Shown: positions 8,110-16,319 of the stretch, in pieces | Position numbering within the stretch: position 1 is the stretch's first letter | Layout of the letters: every line of letters starts with the position of its first letter | DNA from: Pseudoflavonifractor sp. An184 | GTDB lineage: Bacteria; Bacillota; Clostridia; Oscillospirales; Oscillospiraceae | Length of the DNA stretch: 64,000 nucleotides | Direction of reading: 5' to 3' | Assembly: GCF_002160305.1 (NCBI RefSeq) | Contig: NZ_NFKI01000002.1 | Location: 99,457-163,456, forward strand | Made by a program: the position numbers and the translations under genes | The notes under the pieces: model-generated | What the model was told of the DNA's origin: nothing | What the model saw: the letters and a program-made list of their open reading frames with translations, nothing else | Database searches by the model: none

Positions 8110-8157
8110 ACTCCGCCGCCCCGGGAGGCGGCATCAATCGAGAGGGAGGAATTTTGT

Positions 8158-9525
8158 TTGGAATTGATTTTACAGATCAACAGTTTCATCAACGGGATCG
8201 TCTGGGGTCCTATCATGCTGTTCCTGCTGGTGGGTACGGGAGTCTATCTCACCGTCCGCTGCGGGTGCCTTCAGGCCCGCAAATTCGGCTTTATGCTGCG
8301 CAGCACCCTGGGCTCCCTGTTCCGCAAGACGGACAAGGCTTCCGGCGGGCAGAACCTCACCCCCTTCCAGGCGGTGTCCACTGCCCTGGCCGGGACCGTG
8401 GGGACGGGCAACATCGCCGGCGTCACCGGGGCCATCTTCGCCGGAGGACCGGGGGCGGTCTTCTGGATGTGGGTGTCCGCCTTCTTCGGCATGATGACCA
8501 AGTACGCCGAGATCGTCCTGGCGGTGAAGTACCGCCAGGTGGACGGGGACGGCACCCACTTCGGCGGCCCCATGTACTACATTGAAAAGGGCACCGGCCA
8601 AAAGTGGCTGGCGGTACTGTTCGCCCTGCTGGGCGGCGTCGCCTGCTTCGGCATCGGCAACATCGCCCAGTCCACCGAGATCGCCGGGGCCATGCAGTCT
8701 CTGGTGGGCCTGCCCCCGCTGTACACCGGCATCCTTCTGGCCATCCTCACCGCCTTTGTGGTCATCGGCGGTGTGAAGCGCATCGGGCAGGTGGCCTCCT
8801 ACCTGGTCCCCTTTATGGCCATCTTCTACATCGTGGCGGGCGTGGCCGTCATCCTGCTGCGCATCACCGACGTCCCCGCCGTCCTGGCCTCCATCTTCAC
8901 CGAGGCGTTCAGCTTCCGGGCGGTGGGCGGCGGCGTGTTCGGCTACGCCATTCTGGTGGCTATGCGCCAGGGCTTCGCCCGGGGCGTGTTCTCCAACGAG
9001 GCGGGCCTGGGCTCGGCCCCCATGGCCCACGCCGCCTCCAACACCAAGGAGCCGGTGGAGCAGGGCCTGTGGGGCATCTTCGAGGTCTTTGTGGACACCA
9101 TCATCATCTGCACCCTCACCTCCATGGCGGTGCTCCTGTCCGGGGTGCTGGAGAACGACGTCAACTCCTACGGCTCCAACGGCGCGGCTGCCGCCGCCGC
9201 GTTCAACGCCATTCTCCCCGGCACCATCGGCGGCACGGTGCTCCAGATCAGCCTGCTGTTCTTCGCCCTGTCCACCATCCTGGGCTGGAGCTACTACGGG
9301 GAGCGGTGCTGGGGCTACCTCACCCACAACAGCAAGATTGCCAACCTGATTTTCAAGGTGGCCTTCGTGCTGGTGTGCGTGGTGGGCGCTGTGGGCTCCG
9401 GCAGCCTGATGTGGGACATCTCCGACACCCTCAACGGCATGATGGCCATTCCCAACCTGATCGGACTGCTCCTGCTCTCGGGCACGGTGGTCCAGCTGAC
9501 CCGCACCTACTTCAAAGACAAATAG
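8158..9525 (+). CDS. agcS: Alanine/glycine:cation symporter family protein
   Basis: Members of this family (TC 2.A.25) import alanine or glycine with Na+ or H+. The 455-residue protein has about 11 hydrophobic membrane segments and family blocks such as FQAVSTALAGTVGTGNIAGV, GGPMYYIEKG, RQGFARGVFSNEAGLGSAPM and LGWSYYGERC. The start chosen is TTG at 8158-8160, 8 nt after GGGAGG; the frame upstream runs through the terminator and is unlikely to be coding. It is preceded by its own promoter and a leader hairpin. The exact amino acid and coupling ion are not decided by the sequence. Confidence 0.92.
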   Translation: MELILQINSFINGIVWGPIMLFLLVGTGVYLTVRCGCLQARKFGFMLRSTLGSLFRKTDKASGGQNLTPFQAVSTALAGTVGTGNIAGVTGAIFAGGPGAVFWMWVSAFFGMMTKYAEIVLAVKYRQVDGDGTHFGGPMYYIEKGTGQKWLAVLFALLGGVACFGIGNIAQSTEIAGAMQSLVGLPPLYTGILLAILTAFVVIGGVKRIGQVASYLVPFMAIFYIVAGVAVILLRITDVPAVLASIFTEAFSFRAVGGGVFGYAILVAMRQGFARGVFSNEAGLGSAPMAHAASNTKEPVEQGLWGIFEVFVDTIIICTLTSMAVLLSGVLENDVNSYGSNGAAAAAAFNAILPGTIGGTVLQISLLFFALSTILGWSYYGERCWGYLTHNSKIANLIFKVAFVLVCVVGAVGSGSLMWDISDTLNGMMAIPNLIGLLLLSGTVVQLTRTYFKDK

Positions 9526-9705
9526 CCTTCGTGTAAAACAAGCCCGGCGGACCGTCTCCCCCCTGAGGCGGCCCGCTGTCGTTTTACTCCCGCCCCATAA
9601 AGGAAAAAACGGGGAAACGCTCTGTCTCCCCTTGCCATCCGCCCAGAGCTGTGGTAATAATATTACTATAATAATGTATAAAACGAAGCAGGGAGGCAGA
9701 AAATC

Positions 9706-10410
9706 ATGGACAGAAGCCGATTTTCCACCCATAAGTGTTTGGCGTTTCTTCTGGCCGGGGTCCTGCTGGTCCTTCTGGGCATTTTGGGGGGCTGGCATGT
9801 CCTCTCCCGTCAGGCCCAGTGGACGGTCCTGGACCAGGCCGCGCTGGAGAACGCCGGGGACGTGCACCTGCGCTCCCTCTCCCAGCGGGCGGAGCAGTGC
9901 GCCGGCGCCCACGACTTTCTCTGGATCGGAGAGCCGGTGGAGCTCACCAACCGCCTCTCCTCTGAGGCCCACGCCTTCCTGCCGGTGTGCGCCATCGCCC
10001 CCGCCGACGTCCCCAAGTACGGCGACGCCGCCTGGGAGGTCGAGTTCTCTCTGCTCACCACCTGGGACGGGGAGGAGCCCCCGGCCTGGGTCCCAAAGCT
10101 CTCTGTCTCCCAGTGGGAGCTGGAGCTGGACCCGGGAATCAACACCGGCCTGGCCGCCCCCGACTGGCGCCCCGCCAGCGGGGCGCGGTGGTACTCCCTC
10201 ACCCAGGCGGACGCCTCCCTCTGGAATGAGGCCCGGAACGGGACCCCCCACATCCGGTACAGCCTCCAGGCCGCCGCCCTGGACTCCGACGGCCCGGACA
10301 ATGCGCCCGCCTCCGGCGCCCTGTCTCTCTCCTTCACCCTGGAGGGCGGCGGACAGGCCCAGTCCTACCAGTGCCGTCTCCCCTTCGACTATCTCTCCAG
10401 CGCCGCGTGA
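9706..10410 (+). CDS. Membrane-anchored protein of unknown function
   Basis: I do not recognise this 234-residue protein. It has a short basic N-terminus (MDRSRFSTHKC), one strong transmembrane or uncleaved signal segment (about residues 12-29, rich in L, A and V) and then a soluble region of about 200 residues without cysteine pairs or known catalytic motifs, presumably outside the membrane. The ATG follows a GGGAGG site. Upstream (9655-9690) is an AT-rich stretch with TATAAT-like sequence and GTAAT-AAT-ATTAC, a small dyad that could be a promoter/operator. It lies between the symporter and the rimP operon and looks monocistronic. Confidence 0.65.
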   Translation: MDRSRFSTHKCLAFLLAGVLLVLLGILGGWHVLSRQAQWTVLDQAALENAGDVHLRSLSQRAEQCAGAHDFLWIGEPVELTNRLSSEAHAFLPVCAIAPADVPKYGDAAWEVEFSLLTTWDGEEPPAWVPKLSVSQWELELDPGINTGLAAPDWRPASGARWYSLTQADASLWNEARNGTPHIRYSLQAAALDSDGPDNAPASGALSLSFTLEGGGQAQSYQCRLPFDYLSSAA

Positions 10411-10471
10411 CGCCCAGGGCCCGGACGGGTTCTCCCCTGTCCGGGCCCGGAAAAAATATCTGGAAAACCCC

Positions 10472-10500
10472 TTGCAATCCGGTTTCGGCTATGGTATAGT
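10472..10500 (+). promoter_or_regulatory. Promoter of the rimP-nusA-infB operon
   Basis: TTGCAA at 10472-10477 and TATAGT at 10495-10500 with a 17-bp spacer. The start near 10507 gives an 85-90 nt leader that contains the hairpin at 10529-10556. Confidence 0.8.
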
Positions 10501-10528
10501 AGGAAAGTAAATTATGGTAGTATTGGCT

Positions 10529-10556
10529 AGAGTGGGGTTTCGGCTCCGCTCTTTTT
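10529..10556 (+). promoter_or_regulatory. Leader hairpin with U tract before rimP
   Basis: AGAGTGGGG and CTCCGCTCT pair over 9 bp (two G-U pairs) around a TTTCGG loop and are followed by TTTTT. It lies between the promoter and the rimP ribosome site, so it could act as an attenuator. Since NusA is encoded downstream, feedback at this site is conceivable but not shown. Confidence 0.6.
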
Positions 10557-10594
10557 CCTTGACTAAAGGGCCGGGACCGGCACAGGAGGCATGT

Positions 10595-11050
10595 ATGGCA
10601 AAGGTAACCGACGCGGTGGCCCAGCTGGCCCTCCCCTATGTGGAGGCGGCGGGCTGCACCCTCTGGGATGTGGAGTATGTAAAGGAGGCCGGGGAGTGGT
10701 TCCTGCGGGTCTATATCGACAAGGCGGACGGGGTGTCCATTGAGGACTGCGAGGCGGTCTCCCGCCCCCTGTCCGACAAGCTGGACGAGGCCGACCCCAT
10801 CGAGGGGAGCTACACCTTCGAGGTGTCCTCCGCCGGGGCCGACCGGGCGCTGAAAAAGCCCGAGCACTTCGCCCAGTTCCAGGGGGCAGAGGTGGAGGTC
10901 CGCCTGTACCGCGCCAAGGACGGCCGGAAGGACTTTATCGGGCTGCTCCAGTCCTGGCAGGACGGGGACGTGACCCTGGAAGTGGGCGGCGCGCCCATGG
11001 TCTTTACCAAGCAAGAAGTAGCCCAGGTGCGGCTGTACCCCCGCTTCTGA
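10595..11050 (+). CDS. rimP: Ribosome maturation factor RimP
   Basis: RimP helps mature the 30S subunit. The 151-residue protein starts MAKVTDAVAQLALPYVEAAG and carries the family blocks WDVEYVKEAGEWFLRVYID, SIEDCEAVSR and YTFEVSSAGADRAL in the N-terminal domain, then the SH3-like C-terminal domain. The ATG at 10595 lies 5 nt after AGGAGG; the frame upstream runs through the leader hairpin and is not the start. It is the first gene of the operon, 22 bp before nusA, the usual order in bacteria. Confidence 0.95.
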   Translation: MAKVTDAVAQLALPYVEAAGCTLWDVEYVKEAGEWFLRVYIDKADGVSIEDCEAVSRPLSDKLDEADPIEGSYTFEVSSAGADRALKKPEHFAQFQGAEVEVRLYRAKDGRKDFIGLLQSWQDGDVTLEVGGAPMVFTKQEVAQVRLYPRF

Positions 11051-11072
11051 GGCAGTTTAGGAGGAAACATTC

Positions 11073-12287
11073 GTGGCTAAGAAGACGACCAAGAAAGTCA
11101 ACAACAACGAGCTGGACGGTCCCGAGTTTTTCGCCGCCATCGCTCAGATCGAGCAGGAGAAGGGGATCAAGCCCGGCTATATGATGGAGAAGATCACCCA
11201 GGCCCTGGTCTCCGCCTACCGCCGGGACCATGAGGGCGTGGGCGACAACCTGGTGGTGGACGCCAATCCGGAGACCAACACCGTGCGCATGTTCCTGAAA
11301 AAGGACGTGGTGGAGGAGGTAGACAACCCCGCCACCGAGATCAGCCTGGCCGAGGCCCAGGCCGCCCTCCCCCGGGCCCAGCTTGGGGACGTGGTCCGCA
11401 TTGAGATCAAGCCCAAGAGCTTCGGCCGCATCGCCGCCCAGACCGCCCGTCAGGTCATCATCCAGGGCATTCGGGAGGCGGAGCAGGGCATGGTGTACGA
11501 CGAGTTCTCCTCCAAGGAGCACGAGCTGCTCACCGGCGAGGTCACCCGCATCGACCCCCGCACCGGGGCGGCCACCCTGCGCATCCGGTCCGGCTCTGAG
11601 TTCACCGACGCCTATCTGGGCCCCAACGAGCAGGTGAAGGGCGAGCACTATGTGGAGGGCCAGCGGCTGAAGGTGTACATGGTGGAGGTCCGCAAGGCCA
11701 CCAAGGGCCCCCAGGTCCTCATCTCCCGCACCCACCCCGGCCTGGTGAAGCGCCTCTTCGAGCTGGAGGTGCCCGAGATCTTCGACGGCACCGTGGAGAT
11801 CAAGTCGGTGGCCCGTGAGGCGGGCTCCCGCACCAAGCTGGCGGTGTGGTCCGCCGACCCCAACGTGGACCCCATCGGCGCCTGCGTGGGTCCCCGGGGC
11901 CAGCGTGTGAACACCATCGTGGAGGAGCTCAAGGGCGAGAAGATGGACATTATCAAGTACTCCGAGGACCCCGCCGAGTACATCGCCGCCGCCCTCTCCC
12001 CCGCCGACGTGATCAGCGTGGACCCCCTCCCCGACGGCAAGAGCTGCCGGGTGGTGGTCCCTGACGACCAGCTCTCCCTGGCCATCGGCAAGGAGGGCCA
12101 GAACGCCCGGCTGGCCGCCAAGCTCACCGGCTTCAAGATCGACATCAAGCCCGCCTCCGCCCCCCTGGAGCCCATCGAGGAGCCCGAGGAGGACCTGTTC
12201 GCGGAGGAGGCCCCGGCTGAGGAGGCGGAAGCGCCCGCCCAGGAAGTTGCGGAGACCGAAAACACGGAAGCTCCGGAAGAAGCCTAA
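11073..12287 (+). CDS. nusA: Transcription termination/antitermination factor NusA
   Basis: NusA binds RNA polymerase and RNA to modulate pausing, termination and antitermination. The 404-residue protein has the N-terminal RNAP-binding domain (to about 130), an S1 domain (about 150-215, GEVTRIDPRTGAATLRI), and two KH domains (DPIGACVGPRGQRVNTIVEE near 265-284 and LAIGKEGQNARLAAKLTGF near 335-353). It ends in an acidic, Ala/Glu-rich tail of about 40 residues. The start is GTG at 11073 after TAGGAGG. The short form without the extra proteobacterial C-terminal repeats is normal for Firmicutes. Confidence 0.97.
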   Translation: MAKKTTKKVNNNELDGPEFFAAIAQIEQEKGIKPGYMMEKITQALVSAYRRDHEGVGDNLVVDANPETNTVRMFLKKDVVEEVDNPATEISLAEAQAALPRAQLGDVVRIEIKPKSFGRIAAQTARQVIIQGIREAEQGMVYDEFSSKEHELLTGEVTRIDPRTGAATLRIRSGSEFTDAYLGPNEQVKGEHYVEGQRLKVYMVEVRKATKGPQVLISRTHPGLVKRLFELEVPEIFDGTVEIKSVAREAGSRTKLAVWSADPNVDPIGACVGPRGQRVNTIVEELKGEKMDIIKYSEDPAEYIAAALSPADVISVDPLPDGKSCRVVVPDDQLSLAIGKEGQNARLAAKLTGFKIDIKPASAPLEPIEEPEEDLFAEEAPAEEAEAPAQEVAETENTEAPEEA

Positions 12288-12307
12288 TCTTTCACAGATA
12301 TATAGAG

Positions 12308-12387
12308 TAGAGTTGAGAGTGGAGAGTGAAGATATCTCCTATCTCCTATCTCCTATCTCAACTCTCTACTCTTCACTCTCAACTCTA
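12308..12387 (+). repeat. Inverted repeat with heptamer tandem repeat between nusA and ylxR
   Basis: Arms TAGAGTTGAGAGTG (12308-12321) and CACTCTCAACTCTA (12374-12387) are perfectly complementary and extend imperfectly inward. The loop holds 3.7 copies of the heptamer ATCTCCT (12334-12359). It is transcribed within the operon and would form a long purine/pyrimidine hairpin. Such low-complexity sequence differs sharply from the flanking GC-rich code. Confidence 0.8.
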
Positions 12388-12408
12388 ACCAAAAGGGTGG
12401 TGCGGAAC

Positions 12409-12687
12409 GTGCCTAAGAAAATACCCATGCGCCAGTGCGTCGGCTGCCGGGAGATGAAGCCCAAAAAGGAGCTGATTCGGGTGGTCAAGTCTCCGGAGGG
12501 GCAGGTCTCCCTGGACTTCCGGGGCAAGCTGCCCGGCCGGGGGGCCTATGTGTGCCCCGATCCGGCCTGTCTGGCCAAGGCGCGAAAGTCCAGAGCCCTG
12601 GAGCGCGCTTTCTCCGCCCCCCTCCCCCCTGAGGTGTGGGAGGCCCTGGAGGAGCAGATGAAGGAGGTGCCCACGGATGCCCAATGA
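12409..12687 (+). CDS. rnpM: YlxR family RNase P-modulating protein
   Basis: YlxR/RnpM is a small nucleic-acid-binding protein reported in Bacillus to bind RNase P RNA. The 92-residue reading has the conserved PMRQCVGCREMKPKKELIRVV block, where two cysteines and basic residues form the signature, then GKLPGRGAYVCPDPACLAKA. The start is uncertain: GTG at 12409 or in-frame GTG at 12400. I chose 12409 because it gives the usual MPKKIPMR N-terminus. It overlaps the next gene by 11 bp, suggesting coupling. Its place between nusA and ylxQ is the standard Firmicutes order. Confidence 0.92.
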   Translation: MPKKIPMRQCVGCREMKPKKELIRVVKSPEGQVSLDFRGKLPGRGAYVCPDPACLAKARKSRALERAFSAPLPPEVWEALEEQMKEVPTDAQ

Positions 12688-13303
12688 CCCCATTCTTCAC
12701 ATGCTGGGACTGGCCCGCAAGGCCGGCCGCCTGGAGATCGGCGAGGAGCCGGTGGGGGCCGTCTGCCGCGCCAGGCAGGCCAAGCTGGTACTGCTGGCCT
12801 GTGACGCGGCCTCCAACACCTTCCGCCGGGCCGCCCACTTCGGCGAAGCGGGCAACGTGCTCTGGCTGGAGGTCCCCTTTACCAAGGCGGAGCTGGGCTT
12901 CGCCCTGGGCCGGGGCAGCTGCGCTATGCTGGCCCTGACGGACGTGGGCTTTGCCTCCTCCCTGGTGCAGAAGCTCTCCGCCCGGGACCCGGAGAAGTAC
13001 GGCCCCGCCGCCCAGCAGCTGAAGGCGAAGGCAGACAAGACCCTCCAGCGGCAGAGAGAGAAGCGCCAGCACGAGAAGAACCTGCGGGAGGGCAAACGGA
13101 AACCCTGGGCGGTCCCTCCGACGGAGCAGAAGAACCCCTCCGCCCCCAAAAAGCCCAAGGCCGCCCGGAAGTCCTCCGGCCCGGCCCGGGGTACTCCCGG
13201 CAAGCGGGAGGAAGGTCCCAAACGCTCTGCCCGCCCCGGCGGTCTTTCCAAGGCCGGTCCCGGCGGCCGTAAGCTGTCCGGCAAGTTCCGGCATCATCCC
13301 TAA
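12677..13303 (+). CDS. ylxQ: L7Ae-type RNA-binding protein (YlxQ) with long basic tail
   Basis: YlxQ proteins have an L7Ae/L30e/S12e fold that binds kink-turn RNA. Residues 1 to about 100 give this fold ([49 protein letters not shown]). Unlike the usual protein of about 100 residues, this one continues to 208 residues with a highly basic tail rich in K, R, P, G and Q (about 105-208) that is probably disordered and may add RNA affinity. The ATG at 12677 overlaps ylxR. The operon position between ylxR and infB supports the call. Confidence 0.9.
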   Translation: MPNDPILHMLGLARKAGRLEIGEEPVGAVCRARQAKLVLLACDAASNTFRRAAHFGEAGNVLWLEVPFTKAELGFALGRGSCAMLALTDVGFASSLVQKLSARDPEKYGPAAQQLKAKADKTLQRQREKRQHEKNLREGKRKPWAVPPTEQKNPSAPKKPKAARKSSGPARGTPGKREEGPKRSARPGGLSKAGPGGRKLSGKFRHHP

Positions 13304-13323
13304 GAAACGAGGTGGCTCCCCAT

Positions 13324-15723
13324 ATGATGATAAAATATCCCATTCACAAGGTTGCCAAGGATTTCAAGCGGGGGTCCAAAGAGCTCCCTTCCAAGGAGAT
13401 CATGGACATTCTGACCCAGTACGGCCATCCCCCCAAGAACCATATGCAGCCCCTGACCGACCAGGAGCTGTCCATCGTGTTTGAATATCTGACCCAGCAC
13501 AACCAGGTGGACTCCATCGAGTCCATCTACGCCGACGTGTACCACGAGCCGGCCGCCGCCAAAAGCGCCGCTCCCGCCCCCAAGCAGCCCGCCCAGGGCC
13601 AGCAGCAGGCCAAGAGCGCCAACAGCCAGCCGGCCAAGCAGCCCGCTCAGAACCAGAGCGCCGCCAAGCCCGCCGCCCAGGGCGCCAAGCCGCAGGGCCA
13701 GACCCAGGCCCCCGCCTCCAACAAGCCCGCCTCCCGCACCCCCGCCAAGAAGGTGGTGGACACCCGGGGCGGCCAGGCGGTGAACCTGGAGAAGTACGAC
13801 GAGCGTCTGGAGAACTTCACCACCGAGCGCCAGCAGCAGGGCGGCGGCAAGCAGAAGTTCCAGGGCCGCAACGCCCAGCGCCAGCGGGGCCGTCAGCAGG
13901 GCCCCGGCAACAAGCGCCGCCAGGAGGAGGCCGAGAAGATGCGCCGCCTCCAGCTGGAGATTGCCAAGAAGGCCCCGGTGAAGGTGATGATCCCCGACGA
14001 GATCGGCGTTGGCGAGCTGGCCTCCCGCATGAAGAAGACCGGCGCCGAGGTGGTCAAGACCCTGATGAAGATGGGCGTCATGGCCTCCCTCAGCGAGATC
14101 ATTGACTACGACACCGCCGCCCTGGTGGCCATGGAGCTGGGCTGCAAGGTGGAGAAGGAAGTGGTAGTCACCATCGAGGAGAAGCTCATCGACACCACCG
14201 AGGACAAGGAGGAGGATCTGATCCCCCGCGCCCCCGTGGTGGTGGTCATGGGCCACGTGGACCACGGCAAGACCTCCCTGCTGGACTATATCCGCCACGC
14301 CAACGTGGTCTCCGGTGAGGCCGGCGGCATCACCCAGCACATCGGCGCCTATCAGGTGGACGTGAACGGCAAGCCCGTCACCTTCCTGGACACCCCCGGC
14401 CACGAGGCCTTTACCGCCATGCGCGCCCGAGGCGCCATGGTCACCGACATCGCCATCCTGGTGGTGGCAGCCGACGACGGCATCATGCCCCAGACCGTGG
14501 AGTCCATCAACCACGCCAAGGCCGCCGAGATCCCCATCATCGTGGCCATCAACAAGATGGATAAACCCACCGCCAACCCCGACCGCATCATGCAGCAGCT
14601 CACCGAGTACGAGCTGGTGCCCGAGGAGTGGGGCGGCGAGACCATTATCTGCCCCATCTCCGCCAAAACCGGCATGGGCATCGACAACCTGCTGGACATG
14701 GTGGTCCTCACCGCCGAGATGCGGGAGCTGAAGGCCAACCCCAACCGCTCCGCTCACGGCGCAGTCATCGAGGCCCGGCTGGACAAGGGCCGCGGCCCCG
14801 TGGCCACCCTGCTGGTGCAGAACGGCACCCTGAAGCAGGGCGACGTGATCATCGCCGGCACCGCCGTGGGCCGTGTCCGCGCTATGACCAACGACAAGGG
14901 CCAGAAGGTCACCGAGGCCGGCCCCTCCGTCCCCGTGGAGATCATCGGCATGGGCGAGGTGCCCGAGGCGGGCGACGACTTCCACGCCGTGGCCGACGAG
15001 CGCATGGCCCGGGAGCTGGCCGAGCAGCGCAAGTCCGAGCAGAAGAACGCCCTGAACAGCAATGTGGGCAAGGTCACCCTGGAGGACCTGTTCAGCCAGA
15101 TTCAGGCCGGCGAGATGAAGAACCTGAACGTCATCGTCAAGGCCGACGTCCAGGGTTCCGCCGAGGCGGTGAAATCCTCCCTGGAGAAGCTGTCCAACGA
15201 GGAGGTTCGGGTGCGGGTCATCCACTGCGCCGTGGGCGCCATCAACGAGTCCGACGTGATGCTGGCCACCACCTCCGGCGCCATCATCGTGGGCTTCAAC
15301 GTGCGGCCCGACGCCAACGCCAAGGAGAGCGCCGCCCGCAGCCACGTGGATATGCGCATGTACCGGGTCATCTACGACGCCATCAACGAGATCGAGGCGG
15401 CCATGAAGGGCATGCTCACCCCCAAATTCAAGGAGGTGGACCTGGGCCGGGCCGAGGTGCGCAACGTGTTCCGCATCACCGGCGTGGGCATGGTGGCCGG
15501 CTGCTATGTGCTGGACGGCAAGATGCAGCGGGGCGCCCAGATGCGCCTGCTCCGGGACAACATCGTCATCTACGACGGCGCCATCGCCTCCCTCCAGCGG
15601 TTCAAGGACTCCGTCAAGGAGGTCGCCGCCGGCTACGAGTGCGGCATTACCTTTGAGAAGTTCCAGGACATCAAGGAAGGCGATATCGTGGAGGCCTACC
15701 TCATGGAGGAAGTAGAGCGGTAA
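13324..15723 (+). CDS. infB: Translation initiation factor IF-2
   Basis: IF-2 is the GTPase that brings fMet-tRNA to the 30S subunit and promotes subunit joining. The product is 799 residues: N-terminal domain [14 protein letters not shown], a low-complexity Ala/Gln/Lys-rich linker (about 75-210), a second IF2N domain, then the G domain with G1 GHVDHGKTS near 309, DTPGHEA and NKMD, followed by domains II-IV. The start is taken as ATG at 13324, with GAGGTGG 8 nt upstream; GTG at 13312 is in frame but lacks a ribosome site. The last 71 bp shared with 15872-15942 show that the 3' end is duplicated around an inserted element, and the C-terminus reads AYLMEEVER here but AYLMEQIEV in the second copy. 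Confidence 0.97.
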   Translation: MMIKYPIHKVAKDFKRGSKELPSKEIMDILTQYGHPPKNHMQPLTDQELSIVFEYLTQHNQVDSIESIYADVYHEPAAAKSAAPAPKQPAQGQQQAKSANSQPAKQPAQNQSAAKPAAQGAKPQGQTQAPASNKPASRTPAKKVVDTRGGQAVNLEKYDERLENFTTERQQQGGGKQKFQGRNAQRQRGRQQGPGNKRRQEEAEKMRRLQLEIAKKAPVKVMIPDEIGVGELASRMKKTGAEVVKTLMKMGVMASLSEIIDYDTAALVAMELGCKVEKEVVVTIEEKLIDTTEDKEEDLIPRAPVVVVMGHVDHGKTSLLDYIRHANVVSGEAGGITQHIGAYQVDVNGKPVTFLDTPGHEAFTAMRARGAMVTDIAILVVAADDGIMPQTVESINHAKAAEIPIIVAINKMDKPTANPDRIMQQLTEYELVPEEWGGETIICPISAKTGMGIDNLLDMVVLTAEMRELKANPNRSAHGAVIEARLDKGRGPVATLLVQNGTLKQGDVIIAGTAVGRVRAMTNDKGQKVTEAGPSVPVEIIGMGEVPEAGDDFHAVADERMARELAEQRKSEQKNALNSNVGKVTLEDLFSQIQAGEMKNLNVIVKADVQGSAEAVKSSLEKLSNEEVRVRVIHCAVGAINESDVMLATTSGAIIVGFNVRPDANAKESAARSHVDMRMYRVIYDAINEIEAAMKGMLTPKFKEVDLGRAEVRNVFRITGVGMVAGCYVLDGKMQRGAQMRLLRDNIVIYDGAIASLQRFKDSVKEVAAGYECGITFEKFQDIKEGDIVEAYLMEEVER

Positions 15724-15942
15724 TGCCGCACGAGTCCCTCGCGCAGCGAGGGCGCGCCTTTTGGCGCGTAAAATCGCAGCCGCAGGCGAAGATTTGCGCA
15801 GGGCGAATTCATTTCGCCCGAGCATTTTAAAAGTCAAAGGGGCCCCCGCGGAATGGAACATTCCGTGGGGAAGTGCGGCATTACCTTTGAGAAGTTCCAG
15901 GACATCAAGGAAGGCGATATCGTGGAGGCCTACCTCATGGAG
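15638..15942 (+). repeat. 71-bp direct duplication of the infB 3' end around a 163-bp insert
   Basis: Bases 15638-15708 and 15872-15942 are identical over 71 bp, starting AGTGCGGCATTACC and ending CCTCATGGAG. The second copy continues in frame to its own stop (TGA near 15955). Between them lies hairpin-rich DNA containing an R3 unit. One of the two tails is the original end of infB; the other came with or was made by the insertion. The coding function is preserved. Confidence 0.93.
15709..15871 (+). repeat. R3 structured repeat inserted at the infB end
   Basis: The insert is almost continuous hairpins: CCCTCGCgcaGCGAGGG, CGCGCCttttGGCGCG, AAATC-GCC/GGC-GATTT, the linker GCGCAGGG, then GGGCGAAttcatTTCGCCC and GAGCATTTTAAA, and last CGGAATGgaaCATTCCG. 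The linker, the following hairpin and the GAGCA tail match R3 units at 33384-33790 and 63886-64000. No protein is encoded. Confidence 0.82.
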
Positions 15943-16021
15943 CAGATCGAGGTCTGATTCTAATGCAGAAGGCAGAATGTCCTTCGCCAGACCCCATTTT
16001 GATGTTCAATAACCCCAACAG

Positions 16022-16054
16022 CAGGGCGGGCGGTTTCGCCCGTCCTGTTGTTTT
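16022..16054. terminator. Bidirectional terminator after infB and the small minus-strand gene
   Basis: CAGGGCGGGC and GCCCGTCCTG form a 10-bp stem with a TTTC-containing loop, followed by TTGTTTT on the plus strand. It would end infB transcripts; on the minus strand it begins at the stop codon of the 63-residue gene. Confidence 0.8.
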
Positions 16055-16244
16055 ATGATTGTATTTTTGAGAGCCTTTCGGCGTCCAATGAGAGAAACAC
16101 CAGCGAGACAGCCAGTTTAAATCCTTCCTCAAATGCATATTGACCATAGGCTCGAACCGGGTCTCCACGCATATAATCTGGAAACCGTTCTGGATCAAAC
16201 GGGCTGCACCAAGCGTTATAAAGCAATTCAAACAGTACAGTCAT
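16053..16244 (-). CDS. Small protein of unknown function, divergent from an XRE regulator
   Basis: This 63-residue protein begins MTVLFELLYNAWCSPFDPE and I do not recognise it. The ATG at 16242-16244 has a GGAGG site 8 nt upstream, which argues that it is real. It is amphipathic with one moderately hydrophobic stretch near the C-terminus (FKLAVSLVFLSL) and no metal or catalytic motif. It is transcribed divergently from the XRE regulator at 16320, across a 75-bp gap with two operator-like dyads. This layout suggests regulator-controlled expression, as in small toxin or accessory modules; that is inference only. Confidence 0.6.
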   Translation of the reverse strand: MTVLFELLYNAWCSPFDPERFPDYMRGDPVRAYGQYAFEEGFKLAVSLVFLSLDAERLSKIQS

Positions 16245-16264
16245 CAGAGACACCTCCAAATAAT

Positions 16265-16301
16265 TTTACTTATAGTAAAATTATAGTTTACTGAAAGTTA
16301 A
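16265..16301. promoter_or_regulatory. Tandem operator dyads between the small gene and the XRE gene
   Basis: TTTACTTATAGTAAA (16265-16279) is a perfect dyad of the form TTTACT-N3-AGTAAA. A second site, TTTACTGAAAGTTAA (16287-16301), differs at one base per pattern. The centres are 22 bp apart, two helical turns, as expected for two repressor dimers on one face of DNA. The adjacent XRE protein is the natural candidate to bind them. Confidence 0.75.
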
Positions 16302-16319
16302 ATGTCAAGGGGGTATTCT

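Noticed and set aside
9526..9705. Riboswitch or small RNA between the symporter and the unknown membrane-anchored protein
   Set aside because: Only weak, imperfect pairing is seen and no known aptamer core. A simple promoter region explains it.
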